9,848 nt of DNA from Christensenellaceae bacterium. Lineage in GTDB: Bacteria; Bacillota; Clostridia; Christensenellales; Borkfalkiaceae. Positions 1 through 7,912 of the stretch are shown one piece after another (position 1 is the first letter of the stretch; each line of letters starts with the position of its first letter). Under the pieces are notes generated by a model. That model saw only the letters and a list, made by a program, of their open reading frames with translations. It ran no database searches and was not told the origin of the DNA. The stretch covers positions 1 to 9,848 of the forward strand of contig JAEDMA010000051.1 in the NCBI GenBank assembly GCA_016295005.1, read 5' to 3'. The position numbers and the translations under genes are program-made.

Positions 1-176
1 GTTATCACGAGATAGGGAAAAAGCGACGGAAGAACGCTCGTCGCCCAAAGGCATATCCCGTCGAAAGACGTTTTCGCCATAGTTTTATCGAGCGAAACGA
101 TAAACGCCGTTATCAATAAAAAAGTAAGAACGAAAAACTCTTTCGTCCACGATAAAAAATTATTTTTTTTAAGCAT
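1..176 (-). CDS. ylbJ: Sporulation integral membrane protein YlbJ, N-terminal part (cut by window edge)
   Basis: This is a reading frame on the minus strand, open from an ATG at 174-176 to the window edge, giving 58 codons plus two bases. The protein starts with a short lysine- and asparagine-rich stretch, then a hydrophobic segment at about residues 14-29 (FFVLTFLLITAFIVSL). Next comes SFDGICLWATSVLPSLFPYLVI at 37-58, which resembles the start of the nucleoside-recognition (Gate) domain of YlbJ, where a G-x-x-x-W-x-x-V-x-P-S-L-x-P-F pattern is typical. In Bacillus subtilis ylbJ is a sigma-E-controlled gene needed for heat-resistant spores, and it acts in the membrane. The first ATG in frame was chosen; no clear SD precedes it. 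A run of eight A residues lies directly after codon 2. The gene is divergent from rarA across only 53 nt. The assignment rests on a short N-terminus, so a related Gate-domain protein is possible. Confidence 0.72.
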   Translation of the reverse strand, partial: MLKKNNFLSWTKEFFVLTFLLITAFIVSLDKTMAKTSFDGICLWATSVLPSLFPYLVI

Positions 177-194
177 AATTCATTTTATTAAGGC

Positions 195-223
195 TTGAAA
201 TAAATTATTCGATATGTTAAAAT
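195..223 (+). promoter_or_regulatory. Sigma-A-type promoter of rarA-tex
   Basis: TTGAAA at 195-200 and TAAAAT at 218-223 are separated by exactly 17 nt. Each element matches the vegetative consensus at five of six positions. The expected transcription start, about 7 nt past the -10, falls at 229-231, on the rarA start codon itself. No SD precedes that codon. If this promoter is real, the rarA mRNA is leaderless or nearly so. Confidence 0.6.
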
Positions 224-229
224 ACTCCT

Positions 230-1531
230 ATGGATCTATTCGATTACTCTGAACAAAAAGTTTCCGCTCCGCTTGCCGAACGCATGCGCGCGAGAAATTT
301 ATCGGAATTTATAGGGCAAAGTCACCTTATTAAAGAAAACAGTCTTCTTAACCGAGCCATTAAACTCGACAGGCTCGGAAGTTGTATTTTCTGGGGACCG
401 CCCGGCTGCGGCAAAACCACGCTTGCAAACGTTATCGCAAACGGAACCGACGGCAGATTCGAAAAGTTAAACGCCGTTTCGTGCGGCGTTGCCGACGTTA
501 AAAGGGTTATCGAAGAAGCGAAAGAGAACGCTAAACTATACGGTAAAAAAACCTATCTGTTGCTCGACGAATGTCACCGCTTCAACAAAGCGCAAAGCGA
601 CAGTCTTCTTCCCGCGGTGGAAAAAGGCGATATAATTTTTATAGGTTCCACTACCGAAAACCCTTACGTTTCTATGACGCCGGCAATCGTTTCGAGATGC
701 AGGGTGTTCGAACTTAAACGGCTTACCGAAAAAGAAATAAAGGGCGCTCTTATAAAGGCTATTTCGGACAAGGAAAGGGGGCTCGGCAACTACGATACCG
801 AAGTGAGCGACGACGCGCTTAACCATATCGCGAATATGAGCGCGGGAGACCTTCGCGTTGCTTATAACGCTTTGGAACTCGCCGTTTTAACCACTCCGCC
901 CGATAGTTCGGGTAAAATCGTCGTAACTTTAAGCGACGCGGAAGAATCTATTCAGAGAAAAGCGCTTTCTTACGACGAAGATTTATACTACGATATTTTA
1001 TCGGCTTTCTGCAAAAGTTTAAGGGGCAGCGATTCGGACGCCGCTTTATACTATATGCAAAGGTTGGTTCAGGGAGGTTGCGACCCCCTTTTAATCGCGA
1101 GAAGGGTAATAGCGCACGCATCGGAAGACGTCGGCATGGCAGACCCTATGGCTATGGTTATGGCGACGAACGCCTTGTTGGCGTTTGAAAAAACGGGGCT
1201 TCCCGAAGGATTGCTCCCTTTATCGCAGGCGATAATTTACGTTTGCGAAGCCGATAAATCGAATTCCGTCGTTCTTGCCATGAACGCCGCAAAAGACGAC
1301 GCCGTAAACAGAAAGGACGATTTCGTTCCCAAGCATTTAAGAAACGCCGTATACGCTTCGAAAGAAGACAAGGCGATTTCTAAAACGTATAAGTATCCGC
1401 ACGATTACGGCGGGTACGTAGAGCAGCAATATCTTCCCGACGGACTTGTCGGCAGAAAATATTACGTTCCGTCCGACAACGGGTACGAAAAAACCGTTAA
1501 AGAAATAAGAAGAAGAAAAGGCAAAAAATAA
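230..1531 (+). CDS. rarA: Replication-associated recombination protein RarA (MgsA), AAA+ ATPase
   Basis: A 433-residue protein of the RarA/MgsA/WRNIP1 family, close to the usual family length. These tetrameric ATPases are related to clamp loaders and act at stalled replication forks and in recombination. Visible motifs are Walker A GPPGCGKT (56-63), Walker B LLLDECHRF (110-118), sensor 1 IGSTTENP (138-145), the arginine-finger region SRCRV (155-159) and sensor 2 GDLR (206-209). The C-terminal half carries family signatures such as QGGCDPLLIARRVIAHASEDVG (281-302) and YKYPHDYGGYVEQQYLP (387-403), which belong to the tetramerisation region. Walker B reads DECHRF where DEIHRF is common, a mild change. 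The ATG at 230 gives MDLFDY, the typical family start, so it is preferred although no SD precedes it. tex follows after 15 nt, pointing to one transcript. Confidence 0.95.
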   Translation: MDLFDYSEQKVSAPLAERMRARNLSEFIGQSHLIKENSLLNRAIKLDRLGSCIFWGPPGCGKTTLANVIANGTDGRFEKLNAVSCGVADVKRVIEEAKENAKLYGKKTYLLLDECHRFNKAQSDSLLPAVEKGDIIFIGSTTENPYVSMTPAIVSRCRVFELKRLTEKEIKGALIKAISDKERGLGNYDTEVSDDALNHIANMSAGDLRVAYNALELAVLTTPPDSSGKIVVTLSDAEESIQRKALSYDEDLYYDILSAFCKSLRGSDSDAALYYMQRLVQGGCDPLLIARRVIAHASEDVGMADPMAMVMATNALLAFEKTGLPEGLLPLSQAIIYVCEADKSNSVVLAMNAAKDDAVNRKDDFVPKHLRNAVYASKEDKAISKTYKYPHDYGGYVEQQYLPDGLVGRKYYVPSDNGYEKTVKEIRRRKGKK

Positions 1532-1546
1532 TTAAAGGAAATTTTT

Positions 1547-3835
1547 ATGGACTACGCAGCAAAATTAAGCAAAGAATTCGGCATTAAAGAAAATTACTCG
1601 GCAAACATTATAAATCTCATCGACGAAGAGAACACCATTCCGTTCATCGCCAGATACCGTAAAGAAATGACGGGGTCGTGCGACGACCAGGTTCTTCGCG
1701 AGTTCGCCGACAGACTTAAATATTTACGCAATCTCGATAAAAGAAAACAGGAGATTGCCGACGCAATAACCGAACAGGGCAAAATGACGGACGAAATCGC
1801 TATCGCGCTTGCAGGCGCGGAAACGATGACCGAAGCCGAAGATATATACAGACCTTATAAACAAAAGAGAAAAACCCGCGCGAGCGTCGCGGTGGAAAAA
1901 GGTCTTAAACCGCTCGCGGAACTTATTTTGGAACAAAGACCGGAAATCGACCCGATAGTCGAAGGCGAAAAATACGTCAATCCCGAAAAGGGCGTGGATT
2001 CGGCAGAAAAAGCCGTCGCGGGCGCTTCGGATATTATTGCCGAAACTATCTCCGACGACGCAGAACTTCGCAAAACAATCCGTAAAAAGGTATTCGAAAC
2101 GGGGGAAATAACTTGCAAACTTCTGGAAAACGAAAAGGCGAAAACTTACGATATGTACGCCGACTACTCGGAAAGCGTGGCGAAAATTCCGTCGCACAGA
2201 ATTCTCGCGATTAACCGCGGAGAAAAGGAAGAATGCTTAAAGGTAAACGTTACCGTGAACGACGAGGCGTTCGTGGACGCGGTTAAATCCGTTTACGTTA
2301 AAAACGAAAGTAAGTGCGCCGCCGTCGTAGGCAGCGCTGCGGAAGACGCGTTCGACAGACTTATTTTCCCGTCGGTTGAAAGGGAAGTAAGAAGCGACCT
2401 TACCGATAAAGCCAACGAGCAGGCAATAAAAATGTTCGAAGTAAATCTTCGTCCCCTTCTTTTGCAACCGCCGCTTAAAGATAAGCGTATTTTAGGACTT
2501 GACCCGGCATACAGAACGGGTTGCAAAATCGCCGTTATCGACGGCGCGGGCAACGTTTTGGATACCGCGGTGGTTTTTCCGACTCCGCCGCAGAACAAAA
2601 CGGAAGAAGCGAAAAAAATTCTTCTTAACCTTATTAAAAAACACGGGGTAAACGTTATATCCATAGGAAACGGAACGGCAAGCAAAGAATCGGAAATATT
2701 CGTTGCCGATATGATTAAGGAAAGCGGATTGCCTTTGTCTTACGCGGTTGTCAACGAAGCGGGCGCTTCCGTTTACAGCGCAAGTAAATTAGGCGCGCAG
2801 GAATTCCCCGATTTCGAACCCGCTCAAAGAAGCGCCGTTTCCATTGCGAGAAGGCTATTAGACCCTCTTTCGGAACTGATTAAAATAGACGTTAAATCTA
2901 TCGGCGTGGGTCAGTATCAACACGATATGCCCGAAGCAAGGTTGGAAGAAGTTTTAGGCGGCGTAGTCGAAGACTGCGTAAACAGCGTCGGCGTCGACCT
3001 TAACACCGCGTCGGAAAGCCTTTTGTCTTACGTTGCGGGATTAAACAGCGGCATAGCAAAAAATATTCTGGAATACAGAAAGGAAAAGAAGTTTGCTTCG
3101 AGAGAAGAACTTCTTAAAGTTAAAAAACTCGGTGCGAAGGCGTATCAGCAATGTGCTGGATTTTTAAGAATTTCCGGCGGCGGCAACGTTTTAGATAACA
3201 CTTCCGTTCACCCCGAATCTTATCCCGCGGCGGAAAAATTGCTTTCCGCTACCGGTTACACTCTGCAAGACGTGGAGGACGGTAAAATCGGCGATATCAA
3301 AGCAAAAATCGAAGAAAAGGGGTGGAGTTCGGTCGCTAAACTTTGCGACGTGGGCGAACCTACTTTAAGAGATATAGTCACCGAACTTCTAAAACCCGGC
3401 AGAGATATAAGAGACTCGCTTCCCGCTCCCGTTCTGCGTTCCGACCTTATGGAACTTAAAGACTTAAAAGAAGGTATGGAACTTATCGGAACGGTCAGAA
3501 ACGTTATCGACTTCGGCGTATTTGTCGATATCGGCGTTCATCAGGACGGGCTTGTTCATATCTCGCAGATTTCCGATAACTATATAAAACACCCGTCCGA
3601 CGTATTGAAAGTCGGCGACGTGGTTAAAGTTAAGGTTTTGGGCGTTGACTTAAACAAACAGAAAATTTCTCTCACGATGAAAACGACGGAACTTCCGCAC
3701 GGACTTAATGTCGGTAACCAAAAAACGGACAGAGAAAGAAAAGAAGGCAGAAAAAACGCCGAAAGAAAAAGGGAAGATAAAAACTTATCAAAAGAAGATA
3801 TGCTCGCTCTCCTTTACAAAAAATTCGGCAGGTAA
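1547..3835 (+). CDS. tex: Tex family protein, S1 RNA-binding transcription accessory protein
   Basis: A 762-residue Tex (YhgF/YdcI) protein, within the normal family range. Tex proteins bind nucleic acid, are linked to transcription in the cytoplasm and are relatives of eukaryotic Spt6. The N-terminal helical part has the signature ENTIPFIARYRKEMTG (28-43). The YqgF-like RNase H fold begins at LGLDPAYRTGCK (316-327) and continues through SIGNGTASKESE (372-383) and YSASKLGAQEFPD (410-422). Helix-hairpin-helix repeats cover about 484-545 (VDLNTASE; REELLKVKKLGAKAYQQCAGFLRI). The S1 domain is at about 641-713 (GMELIGTVRNVIDFGVFVDIG). A charged, lysine-rich tail covers about 725-750. The SD AAAGGA at 1534-1539 sits 7 nt before the ATG. 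It lies 15 nt after rarA and ends just before a strong hairpin. Confidence 0.96.
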   Translation: MDYAAKLSKEFGIKENYSANIINLIDEENTIPFIARYRKEMTGSCDDQVLREFADRLKYLRNLDKRKQEIADAITEQGKMTDEIAIALAGAETMTEAEDIYRPYKQKRKTRASVAVEKGLKPLAELILEQRPEIDPIVEGEKYVNPEKGVDSAEKAVAGASDIIAETISDDAELRKTIRKKVFETGEITCKLLENEKAKTYDMYADYSESVAKIPSHRILAINRGEKEECLKVNVTVNDEAFVDAVKSVYVKNESKCAAVVGSAAEDAFDRLIFPSVEREVRSDLTDKANEQAIKMFEVNLRPLLLQPPLKDKRILGLDPAYRTGCKIAVIDGAGNVLDTAVVFPTPPQNKTEEAKKILLNLIKKHGVNVISIGNGTASKESEIFVADMIKESGLPLSYAVVNEAGASVYSASKLGAQEFPDFEPAQRSAVSIARRLLDPLSELIKIDVKSIGVGQYQHDMPEARLEEVLGGVVEDCVNSVGVDLNTASESLLSYVAGLNSGIAKNILEYRKEKKFASREELLKVKKLGAKAYQQCAGFLRISGGGNVLDNTSVHPESYPAAEKLLSATGYTLQDVEDGKIGDIKAKIEEKGWSSVAKLCDVGEPTLRDIVTELLKPGRDIRDSLPAPVLRSDLMELKDLKEGMELIGTVRNVIDFGVFVDIGVHQDGLVHISQISDNYIKHPSDVLKVGDVVKVKVLGVDLNKQKISLTMKTTELPHGLNVGNQKTDRERKEGRKNAERKREDKNLSKEDMLALLYKKFGR

Positions 3836-3837
3836 AA

Positions 3838-3886
3838 AGTAAAATTAAAAGGCGGCGGACCGATATTCGGTCCGCCGCTGCGTTTT
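3838..3886. terminator. Bidirectional intrinsic terminator between tex and the phosphodiesterase gene
   Basis: A perfect 12-bp inverted repeat, 3852-3863 against 3867-3878 (GCGGCGGACCGA and its complement), surrounds a 3-nt loop. On the plus strand a short TTTT follows at 3883-3886. On the minus strand the hairpin is followed by a much better U-rich tract, the complement of 3836-3850. It therefore probably ends tex transcripts and also catches transcripts from the convergent gene at 4104-4820, possibly better in the second direction. Confidence 0.85.
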
Positions 3887-4103
3887 GTAGCCTTCAGCGA
3901 AAAACAACTGCCGCTTGGAGCGGTGTAAATAAAAATTTTCAGATAAAAGAAATCCTATTATGATTAAATTTTTTACTGTGTTTTATATTTTTTAATATTG
4001 TTATCGGGTTTTTCCACGTTTTCGAGTAAAATCAGCCGTCCGAACAAATTTGTTTACTATGCGTTAGCGCTGACTATCGAAAAAGCGGGGAAAAGTCGGT
4101 TTT
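3887..4103. other. AT-rich gap without a recognisable gene
   Basis: This gap between the terminator and the end of the phosphodiesterase gene holds no convincing reading frame; the longest ATG frame I traced, from 3960, encodes 11 residues. It contains a weak hairpin (3911-3915 with 3919-3923), a very AT-rich stretch at about 3941-4010 and a perfect 12-bp palindrome AACAAATTTGTT at 4043-4054. It would be the 3' untranslated region of the minus-strand gene if that gene ends at the terminator above. I see no tRNA or known riboswitch. Confidence 0.5.
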
Positions 4104-4820
4104 TTATTTTTTAGGAATAAACCCTTCAAAAATGATATTATCGGTAAAGGGTTTCACCCTGTCGGCGGTGTTCTGATCGGTAACCGTCCAGCAGATTACG
4201 CTTTTGCCGTGAGTTTTGCTTTTCTTTAATGGTAACCCCGTGTAACTGTAACTTATAAAATCGGGTTTAATCATAAAATTAAGGGGCATATTTTTCAAAA
4301 TGAAATTCTTAAACGGGGTATTCCATTTATTTTCAGTAGCCAAAATACCTCTTATGAATTCGGGCGCAAGTTTTTTAACTCTGTTTATATAAAGGGGGTT
4401 AAACGATTGCACGGCGAATTCGCCTTTGTACGTTTTAAGCCGTTCAACGGTTTTATCGACGACTTCTTTGTTCGGCTGATCTTTTATTTCGATAAGAAGG
4501 GGAACTTTGCCTTCGGCGATAGATAATACTTCTTCGAAAGTAGGTATCTTTTCGTCGGTGCCGACGAGTCTTAACTTATTTAATTCCTCCGAACTCTTTT
4601 CGAAAATTTTTCCGTCTTCGCCCGTCATACGTTTTAACGTGTCGTCGTGAAAAGAATATAAAACCCCGTCGGTGGAAAGGTACAAATCGATTTCGATGGG
4701 GTAACCTTTTTCCGCGGCGTTTTTATACGCGGTAATTGAATTTTCCGCAATATCTCCGCCCCAAAGTCCTCTGTGCGCCACGGGACGGTTTTTCAGCCAG
4801 TGATTTTTATCTATTCTCAC
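4104..4820 (-). CDS. Glycerophosphodiester phosphodiesterase family protein
   Basis: A 238-residue protein of the GDPD family, a TIM-barrel metal enzyme that splits glycerophosphodiesters into glycerol 3-phosphate and an alcohol. No signal peptide or membrane segment is visible, so it is probably cytoplasmic, like UgpQ. Catalytic landmarks counted from the chosen start are H16-R17 in AHRG, E26-N27, E43 and D45 in IEIDLYLSTDG, H58-D59 in FHDDTLKRMTG, and E-x-K in LIEIKD. The late region has ICWTVTD, the usual W-T-V segment. I prefer the GTG at 4818-4820 because GGAGG (complement of 4827-4831) lies 6 nt upstream; an ATG at 4845-4847 in the same frame would place that SD inside the gene. It is convergent with tex and divergent from lepA. 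The substrate in this organism is not evident. Confidence 0.9.
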   Translation of the reverse strand: MRIDKNHWLKNRPVAHRGLWGGDIAENSITAYKNAAEKGYPIEIDLYLSTDGVLYSFHDDTLKRMTGEDGKIFEKSSEELNKLRLVGTDEKIPTFEEVLSIAEGKVPLLIEIKDQPNKEVVDKTVERLKTYKGEFAVQSFNPLYINRVKKLAPEFIRGILATENKWNTPFKNFILKNMPLNFMIKPDFISYSYTGLPLKKSKTHGKSVICWTVTDQNTADRVKPFTDNIIFEGFIPKK

Positions 4821-4903
4821 ATTCGTCCTCCGAATAAATACTTGCAAAATCTTTAATTTTCAAGTATACTATTACCCGTATATTGTATAATAAAGGATTT
4901 TTT
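4821..4903. promoter_or_regulatory. Divergent promoter region of the phosphodiesterase gene and lepA
   Basis: For lepA, TTGCAA (4842-4847) and TATACT (4865-4870) are 17 nt apart, with an expected start near 4877 and a leader of about 27 nt. A further TATAAT (4886-4891) has no good -35 element. For the minus-strand gene, TTGAAA (complement of 4858-4863) and TATTTA (complement of 4835-4840) are also 17 nt apart, but the predicted start would fall inside the SD. The -10 sequence AGTATACT (4863-4870) is a palindrome and can be read as TATACT on either strand. The lepA promoter is well supported, the opposing one is not. Confidence 0.6.
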
Positions 4904-6715
4904 ATGTCAACGGATAAAAGCAAAATTCGTAACTTTTGTATAGTCGCGCATATCGACCACGGCAAGTCCACTCTTGCCGACCGCCTTATGGAAATGACGG
5001 GGCAGGTTTCCGAAAGGGATATGGAAGACCAACTTTTAGACTCTATGGATTTGGAGAGAGAAAGGGGGATTACCATTAAACTTACCCCCGTAAGAATGTT
5101 CTATAAAGCCAAGGACGGCAACGAGTACGTTTTTAACCTTATAGATACCCCTGGGCACGTGGACTTTACGTATGAAGTGTCCCGTTCGCTTAAAGCATGC
5201 GAGGGGGCTATTCTGATTGTCGACGCGACGCAGGGCGTTCAGGCGCAGACTATGGCGAACGCATACCTTGCCATAGACAACGATTTGGAAATAATGCCGG
5301 TTATAAACAAAATCGACCTTGCCTCGGCAAATCCCGACGAAGCGGCGAAAGAACTCGAAGATATTTTGGGGGTAGACGCTTCCGACGCGCCGAGAATTTC
5401 CGCTAAAACAGGACTTAACGTGGAAGAAGTTTTAGAACAAATCGTAACTAAACTTCCCGCGCCGAGCGGCGACGACAACGCCCCCTTAAAAGCCCTTATA
5501 TTCGACAGTTATTACGATAATTTTAAGGGAGTTATATGTTTTGTAAGAATAAAAGACGGCGCGGTTAAAGTCGGTACGAAAATAAGAACCTTTATGTCGG
5601 ACAAAGTATTCGACGTAACCGAAGTCGGCGTGTTTTCGCCTAAAATGACACCGAAAGCCGAACTTACGGCGGGCGAAGTAGGGTATATAGCCGCAAGCAT
5701 AAAGTCTATAGAAGATACCGCCGTCGGCGATACCATAACTTACGCGGATAACCCCGCCGCCGAGCCGTTACCGGGATATAAAAAGGCTCTGCCGATGGTC
5801 TTTTCCGGCGTATTTCCGCTTGACGGAAGCAAATACGGCGACTTAAAAGACGCCCTTTTAAAACTCAAATTAAACGACGCCGCGCTTTCTATCGAACCGG
5901 ATAATTCGGCGGCTTTGGGTTTCGGATTCAGATGCGGATTTTTAGGACTCCTTCATATGGACGTTATTCAGGAAAGAATCGAAAGGGAATTCGACCTCGA
6001 TATAATTACTACCGCTCCGTCCGTTTCTTATATCGTTCATAAAACAGACGGCTCGGTAATGACTGTGGAAAATCCCACTCACTTACCGCCCGTAACCGAA
6101 ATAGACTATATGGAAGAGCCGATAATCAACGCGAGCATATTCACGCCGCCCGATTTTGTCGGTCCGATTATGGAACTCTGCCAGTACAAACGCGGCGTTT
6201 ATAAGGATATGATTTATCTCGACAAAACGAGAGTAGAACTTAAATACACTCTGCCGCTTAACGAAATAATCTACGACTTTTTCGACCAGCTAAAGTCTAG
6301 AACCAAAGGGTACGCTTCTTTAGATTACGAAATCGCGGGGTACTCGAAAAGCGATCTCGTTAAGTTGGACCTTTTGCTTAACGGAGACATATGCGACGCC
6401 CTTTCAATCATCGTGCATAAAGATAAGGCTTACGAGCGCGGTAGACAGATAGCCGAAAAACTTAAAGACGTTATACCGCGCCAGATGTTCGAAATTCCCG
6501 TTCAGGCGGCGGTCGGCGGAAAGGTTATCGCGAGAGAAACGGTAAAAGCGTATAGAAAAGACGTTCTCGCAAAGTGTTACGGCGGAGACGTTACGAGAAA
6601 GAAAAAACTTCTCGAAAAGCAAAAAGAAGGCAAAAAGAAAATGCGTTCGATAGGTACGGTGGAAATACCGTCGGAAGCCTTTATTTCCATTCTTAAAACG
6701 GATAACGGAAACTGA
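4904..6715 (+). CDS. lepA: Elongation factor 4 (LepA), ribosome-associated GTPase
   Basis: A 603-residue LepA/EF4, the normal length. This translational GTPase acts on the ribosome and is linked to back-translocation or to initiation and assembly. All five G motifs are visible: G1 AHIDHGKS (15-22), G2 RGIT (54-57), G3 DTPGH (81-85), G4 NKID (135-138) and G5 SAKTG (166-170). Domains II and III and the EF-G-like domain V follow (LGFGFRCGFLGLLHMDVIQERIERE). The LepA-specific C-terminal domain ends with KKKLLEKQKEGKKKM and VEIPSEAF, a family hallmark. I chose the ATG at 4904: it gives MSTDKSKIRNF, the typical LepA start, and the SD AAAGGA at 4892-4897 is 6 nt upstream. An earlier in-frame ATG at 4883 would add seven residues and lies in the promoter region. 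hemW follows after 15 nt. Confidence 0.97.
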   Translation: MSTDKSKIRNFCIVAHIDHGKSTLADRLMEMTGQVSERDMEDQLLDSMDLERERGITIKLTPVRMFYKAKDGNEYVFNLIDTPGHVDFTYEVSRSLKACEGAILIVDATQGVQAQTMANAYLAIDNDLEIMPVINKIDLASANPDEAAKELEDILGVDASDAPRISAKTGLNVEEVLEQIVTKLPAPSGDDNAPLKALIFDSYYDNFKGVICFVRIKDGAVKVGTKIRTFMSDKVFDVTEVGVFSPKMTPKAELTAGEVGYIAASIKSIEDTAVGDTITYADNPAAEPLPGYKKALPMVFSGVFPLDGSKYGDLKDALLKLKLNDAALSIEPDNSAALGFGFRCGFLGLLHMDVIQERIEREFDLDIITTAPSVSYIVHKTDGSVMTVENPTHLPPVTEIDYMEEPIINASIFTPPDFVGPIMELCQYKRGVYKDMIYLDKTRVELKYTLPLNEIIYDFFDQLKSRTKGYASLDYEIAGYSKSDLVKLDLLLNGDICDALSIIVHKDKAYERGRQIAEKLKDVIPRQMFEIPVQAAVGGKVIARETVKAYRKDVLAKCYGGDVTRKKKLLEKQKEGKKKMRSIGTVEIPSEAFISILKTDNGN

Positions 6716-6730
6716 TTTTACGGAGAAAAA

Positions 6731-7840
6731 ATGAGCGGAATTTATATTCATATTCCATTTTGCAAAAGTAAATGCACCTATTGCGATTTTGCTTCTTATC
6801 CGAAAGAAATCGGTAAAACGGAAAGTTATTTTGCCTGTTTGTACCGAGAAATCGCAGGCAGGGGCGAACAACTTAAAAACAAGGTTTTCGACACGGTGTA
6901 TATGGGCGGCGGAACGCCGTCCGTCGTGCCGTCGAAGTTTATCGCGGGGGCGTTAAGACAGGTTAAAAAATGTTTTAACCTTACCGAAAACCCCGAAATC
7001 ACAATAGAAATGAACCCGGGTACGGTTACTCCCGAAAAAATAAAAGATTATAAATCGGTAGGCGTAAACAGGTTTTCGATAGGACTTCAAACGGGTTACG
7101 ACGACCAACTTAAAAGGCTTAACAGAATACACACCGCCAAAGACTTTCTGCTTTGTTGCAATATGCTTAAAGGGGAAAACAAAAGCGCGGACGTTTTAAT
7201 CGGTCTTGCGGAACAGACCGCCGAACAGGTCAAAAAGACGATAGACCTGGCTATTGCCGGCGAAGTAAAACATATTTCCGTTTACGCGCTTACGCCCGAA
7301 GTAGGCACGCCCATTTATACCGATTATCTTAACGGGGAGTTGCTTTCCGACGACGAAACGGCGGATATTTACGACGAAACGAGAAAATATCTCGCCGAAA
7401 AAGGGTTTAAACGCTATGAAGTATCTAACTTCGCGCTCCCGGGATATGAGAGTAAGCATAACCTAAATTACTGGAAACGCGGAGAGTATATCGGTCTCGG
7501 CGTTTCGGCTTCGTCTTTTATCGACGGCAGAAGGTTTACCAACTCGTTCAGTATCGACGAGTATTGCAACGCTATAATTTATAACAAAAACCCCGAAATT
7601 TCTTCCGACGTTATTGAAGGCGAAGACGCTTGTTTCGAATATATTATGTTAGGTCTTCGCACCGAAAAGGGAATAGACGTAGAAAAGTTTAACTTTGAGT
7701 TCGGTTGCGACTTTAAGGAAAAGTACGCAGACGCTCTTAAAAAGAAAGAAAAGTTTATGGATTTCGACGGGAAAACTCTTAAAATCAAACCCGAATACAT
7801 TTACGTTCAGAACGATATAATTCTTGCTTTTATGAAATAA
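6731..7840 (+). CDS. hemW: Radical SAM heme chaperone HemW
   Basis: A 369-residue HemW-type radical SAM protein, usual length. The cluster-binding motif is C11-x3-C15-x2-C18 followed by D-F (residues 19-20). True coproporphyrinogen dehydrogenase HemN carries a further cysteine two residues after the third one; here that place is F20, which favours HemW, a heme-binding chaperone that delivers heme to target proteins. Other landmarks are YIHIPFC (5-11), the SAM-binding GGGTPS (59-64), EMNPGT (93-98), GVNRFSIGLQT (111-121) and the HemW-typical HNLNYW (243-248) before GEYIGLGVSASS. The SD GGAG at 6722-6725 is 5 nt before the ATG. The gene forms a pair with lepA, an order common in Firmicutes. In many relatives hrcA-grpE-dnaK comes next; here a terminator and spoIIGA follow instead. 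Confidence 0.94.
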   Translation: MSGIYIHIPFCKSKCTYCDFASYPKEIGKTESYFACLYREIAGRGEQLKNKVFDTVYMGGGTPSVVPSKFIAGALRQVKKCFNLTENPEITIEMNPGTVTPEKIKDYKSVGVNRFSIGLQTGYDDQLKRLNRIHTAKDFLLCCNMLKGENKSADVLIGLAEQTAEQVKKTIDLAIAGEVKHISVYALTPEVGTPIYTDYLNGELLSDDETADIYDETRKYLAEKGFKRYEVSNFALPGYESKHNLNYWKRGEYIGLGVSASSFIDGRRFTNSFSIDEYCNAIIYNKNPEISSDVIEGEDACFEYIMLGLRTEKGIDVEKFNFEFGCDFKEKYADALKKKEKFMDFDGKTLKIKPEYIYVQNDIILAFMK

Positions 7841-7874
7841 ACCCTACGGGGTTACCCTTATTTATTTAATATGA

Positions 7875-7912
7875 CCGCTTGTTTTCGTCAAAAAACGAGC
7901 GGATTTTCTTTT
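7875..7912 (+). terminator. Intrinsic terminator after hemW
   Basis: An 11-bp stem (7875-7885 with 7892-7902, one G-U pair) with a 6-nt loop is followed by TTTTCTTTT at 7904-7912. It closes the lepA-hemW unit and separates it from spoIIGA, which begins 52 nt further on. Confidence 0.85.

Noticed and set aside
1724..2197. 157-codon open frame on the minus strand inside tex
   Set aside because: It lies wholly within a clear tex gene, shows no recognisable motif, and biased codon use in this genome leaves many antisense frames open.
3911..3923. Small hairpin CCGCT-TGG-AGCGG as a terminator or RNA gene
   Set aside because: Only five base pairs with no clean T run behind it, and a far stronger hairpin lies just upstream.
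4821..4847. Earlier ATG start (4845-4847) for the minus-strand phosphodiesterase
   Set aside because: It would place a good SD, complement of 4827-4831, inside the gene; the GTG at 4818-4820 is correctly spaced from that SD.
4883..4903. Earlier in-frame start for lepA adding MYNKGFF
   Set aside because: The extension lies in the promoter and SD region; the ATG at 4904 has the SD and the conserved LepA N-terminus.
5197..5406. 69-codon frame on the plus strand inside lepA
   Set aside because: Out-of-frame reading of the conserved GTPase domain, with arginine-rich composition typical of a shadow frame.
6404..6871. 155-codon minus-strand frame across the lepA-hemW junction
   Set aside because: It covers the conserved LepA end and HemW start, has no recognisable domain, and its composition is that expected of an antisense shadow.
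7840..7853. Hairpin AACCC-TACG-GGGTT directly after hemW as the terminator
   Set aside because: Five base pairs and no T tract immediately after it; the hairpin at 7875-7902 is much better.
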